A DNA stretch of 6,181 nt, from NCBI GenBank assembly GCA_003250275.1, contig QKGW01000223.1:1-6181 (forward strand). The letters run 5' to 3'. Positions 5,464-6,181 of the stretch are shown piece by piece. The position numbers were made by a program, and so were the translations under genes. The notes under the pieces are model-generated. The model was not told the DNA's origin, ran no database searches, and saw nothing but the letters and a program-made list of their open reading frames with translations. Position 1 is the stretch's first letter. Each line of letters opens with the position of its first letter. Origin of the DNA: Alphaproteobacteria bacterium. GTDB taxonomy: Bacteria; Pseudomonadota; Alphaproteobacteria; Rhodospirillales; Rhodospirillaceae.

Positions 5464-6181
5464 TCACCCGGCGTGAGCCTTCAGTCTTTCGAGCAGTTCG
5501 TCGCGTCCGGCGCGGAAATCCCCGTCGCGCCATTCGTCCTCCACCCTACGCAACAATTCGCCGATCCGCGGCCCCGGCGCAACGCCGAGCGCGAGCACGT
5601 CCGCGCCCTTGAGCGGGAACGGCGGCACCGGGTCGGTTTCGGGCAGGCGCAGCAGCGCCTCCCAGCGCGCCGTGCCGGCGGAGCCGGGCGTCGGCCCACC
5701 CGCGCCGAACGCGTGGCGGTACTCGGCCCAGGCGACGAGCACGCGGTCGCGCCAGATCTCCGCGCCCGCGTCGGCGAGGATGCGGCGGGCGGCGTCGGGG
5801 CCGATGGCGAGATCAGGCGCGGGCGGCGCGAGGATCGCCGCGAGGCGGTCGGCCTGGGCGTTGGAAAGCCGCCAGCGCGCCGCGACCGCCGCGGCGCGAG
5901 CGGCGTCGGCATCGGCGTCGCCGCTCGCGATCAACGCCGCGAGACGGCGGATCGGATCGACCGCGAAGCCGGTGAGGCCGCGGGTTTCGAGCCACGCGAC
6001 GACGCGCATCCGCCCCGGCGCGAGCGGTTCGGGGAGGACGTGGGCGGTCACCCCCTCGCCGCGCATCAGCAAAATCACCTCCGCCGGGTCGCCGCCGGCG
6101 AGGATCTTGAGCATCTCCGCGGCGATGCGCTCGCCCGAAAGATCGGCGATGCGCGGCGCGAGGCGGCGGCACGCGGCGAGC
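5464..6181 (-). CDS. cca: CCA-adding enzyme / poly(A) polymerase family protein, C-terminal part (5' end beyond window)
   Basis: Class II tRNA nucleotidyltransferases add or repair the 3' CCA of tRNAs. The frame is open from the right edge; the first complete codon is at 6180, giving 238 residues. Upstream of the first Met (ATG at 6114) the reading continues with ACRRLAPRIADLSGERIAAE, ending directly before that Met. This is the LSxERIxxE signature of the RNA-binding domain that follows the nucleotidyltransferase head, so the Met is internal. The rest is an Ala-rich helical body (for example NAQADRLAAIL, and PLKGADVLALGVAPGPRIGELL near the C terminus) typical of alphaproteobacterial CCA enzymes. 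The catalytic head, with its GxD and DxD motifs, lies outside the window, so a poly(A) polymerase (PcnB-like) role cannot be excluded. Full-length relatives are about 400 residues. The SGNH-fold gene follows 55 bases downstream. Confidence 0.82.
   Translation of the reverse strand, partial: LAACRRLAPRIADLSGERIAAEMLKILAGGDPAEVILLMRGEGVTAHVLPEPLAPGRMRVVAWLETRGLTGFAVDPIRRLAALIASGDADADAARAAAVAARWRLSNAQADRLAAILAPPAPDLAIGPDAARRILADAGAEIWRDRVLVAWAEYRHAFGAGGPTPGSAGTARWEALLRLPETDPVPPFPLKGADVLALGVAPGPRIGELLRRVEDEWRDGDFRAGRDELLERLKAHAG

Noticed and set aside
5464..6114. A separate 216-residue gene starting at the ATG at 6114
   Set aside because: The frame stays open to the window edge, and the residues before this Met carry the LSGERIAAE signature of the CCA-enzyme RNA-binding domain, so the Met is internal.
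1..6181. Mobile elements, CRISPR array, tRNA or rRNA genes, prophage or defence genes
   Set aside because: No transposase, integrase, direct-repeat array, tRNA-like cloverleaf or defence-domain motif was seen on either strand; every long stretch is accounted for by housekeeping genes.

Overview
The window is high-GC (roughly two thirds G+C by eye) and densely coding, with clearly alphaproteobacterial gene content. The markers are a Rieske protein with a Tat-type anchor, a cytochrome b joined in one frame to cytochrome c1 (the arrangement first described as fbcH in Bradyrhizobium), and a neighbouring mtnP-mtnA pair. The product sequences would fit the Rhodospirillales or Rhizobiales; the window alone does not fix the genus. 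There are no RNA genes, transposons, phage genes or CRISPR arrays. It looks like ordinary chromosomal backbone, and I found no new multi-gene system. The interest lies in details.

Layout, left to right. Positions 1-1485 (minus strand) hold mtnA (3' end cut off by the window) and mtnP, which read mtnP then mtnA and are 10 bases apart. Together they convert 5'-methylthioadenosine to adenine and methylthioribulose 1-phosphate in methionine salvage. Positions 1501-1542 hold a strong intrinsic terminator for the operon to its right. Positions 1572-4150 (minus) hold the cytochrome bc1 operon, petA (Rieske) followed by the cytochrome b-c1 fusion. It encodes all three redox subunits of the quinol:cytochrome c oxidoreductase in two genes. 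Positions 4151-4296 are a divergent control region containing two dyads and a weak promoter candidate.

Positions 4297-4761 (plus) hold trmL, a tRNA wobble 2'-O-methyltransferase and the only plus-strand gene. Its last 13 bases overlap, tail to tail, the end of an SGNH/GDSL-fold gene (4749-5408, minus). That protein keeps the family framework but has apparently lost its catalytic Ser, Asn and His. Positions 5464-6181 (minus) hold the C-terminal part of a CCA-adding enzyme/poly(A) polymerase family protein whose start lies beyond the right edge.

Three observations deserve a second look: the apparently dead SGNH protein; a possible mtnP promoter whose -10 box sits in the loop of the bc1 terminator, so that its transcript would escape that terminator; and the b-c1 fusion with an internal signal-peptidase site preceded by an 18-base perfect palindrome at the hinge.
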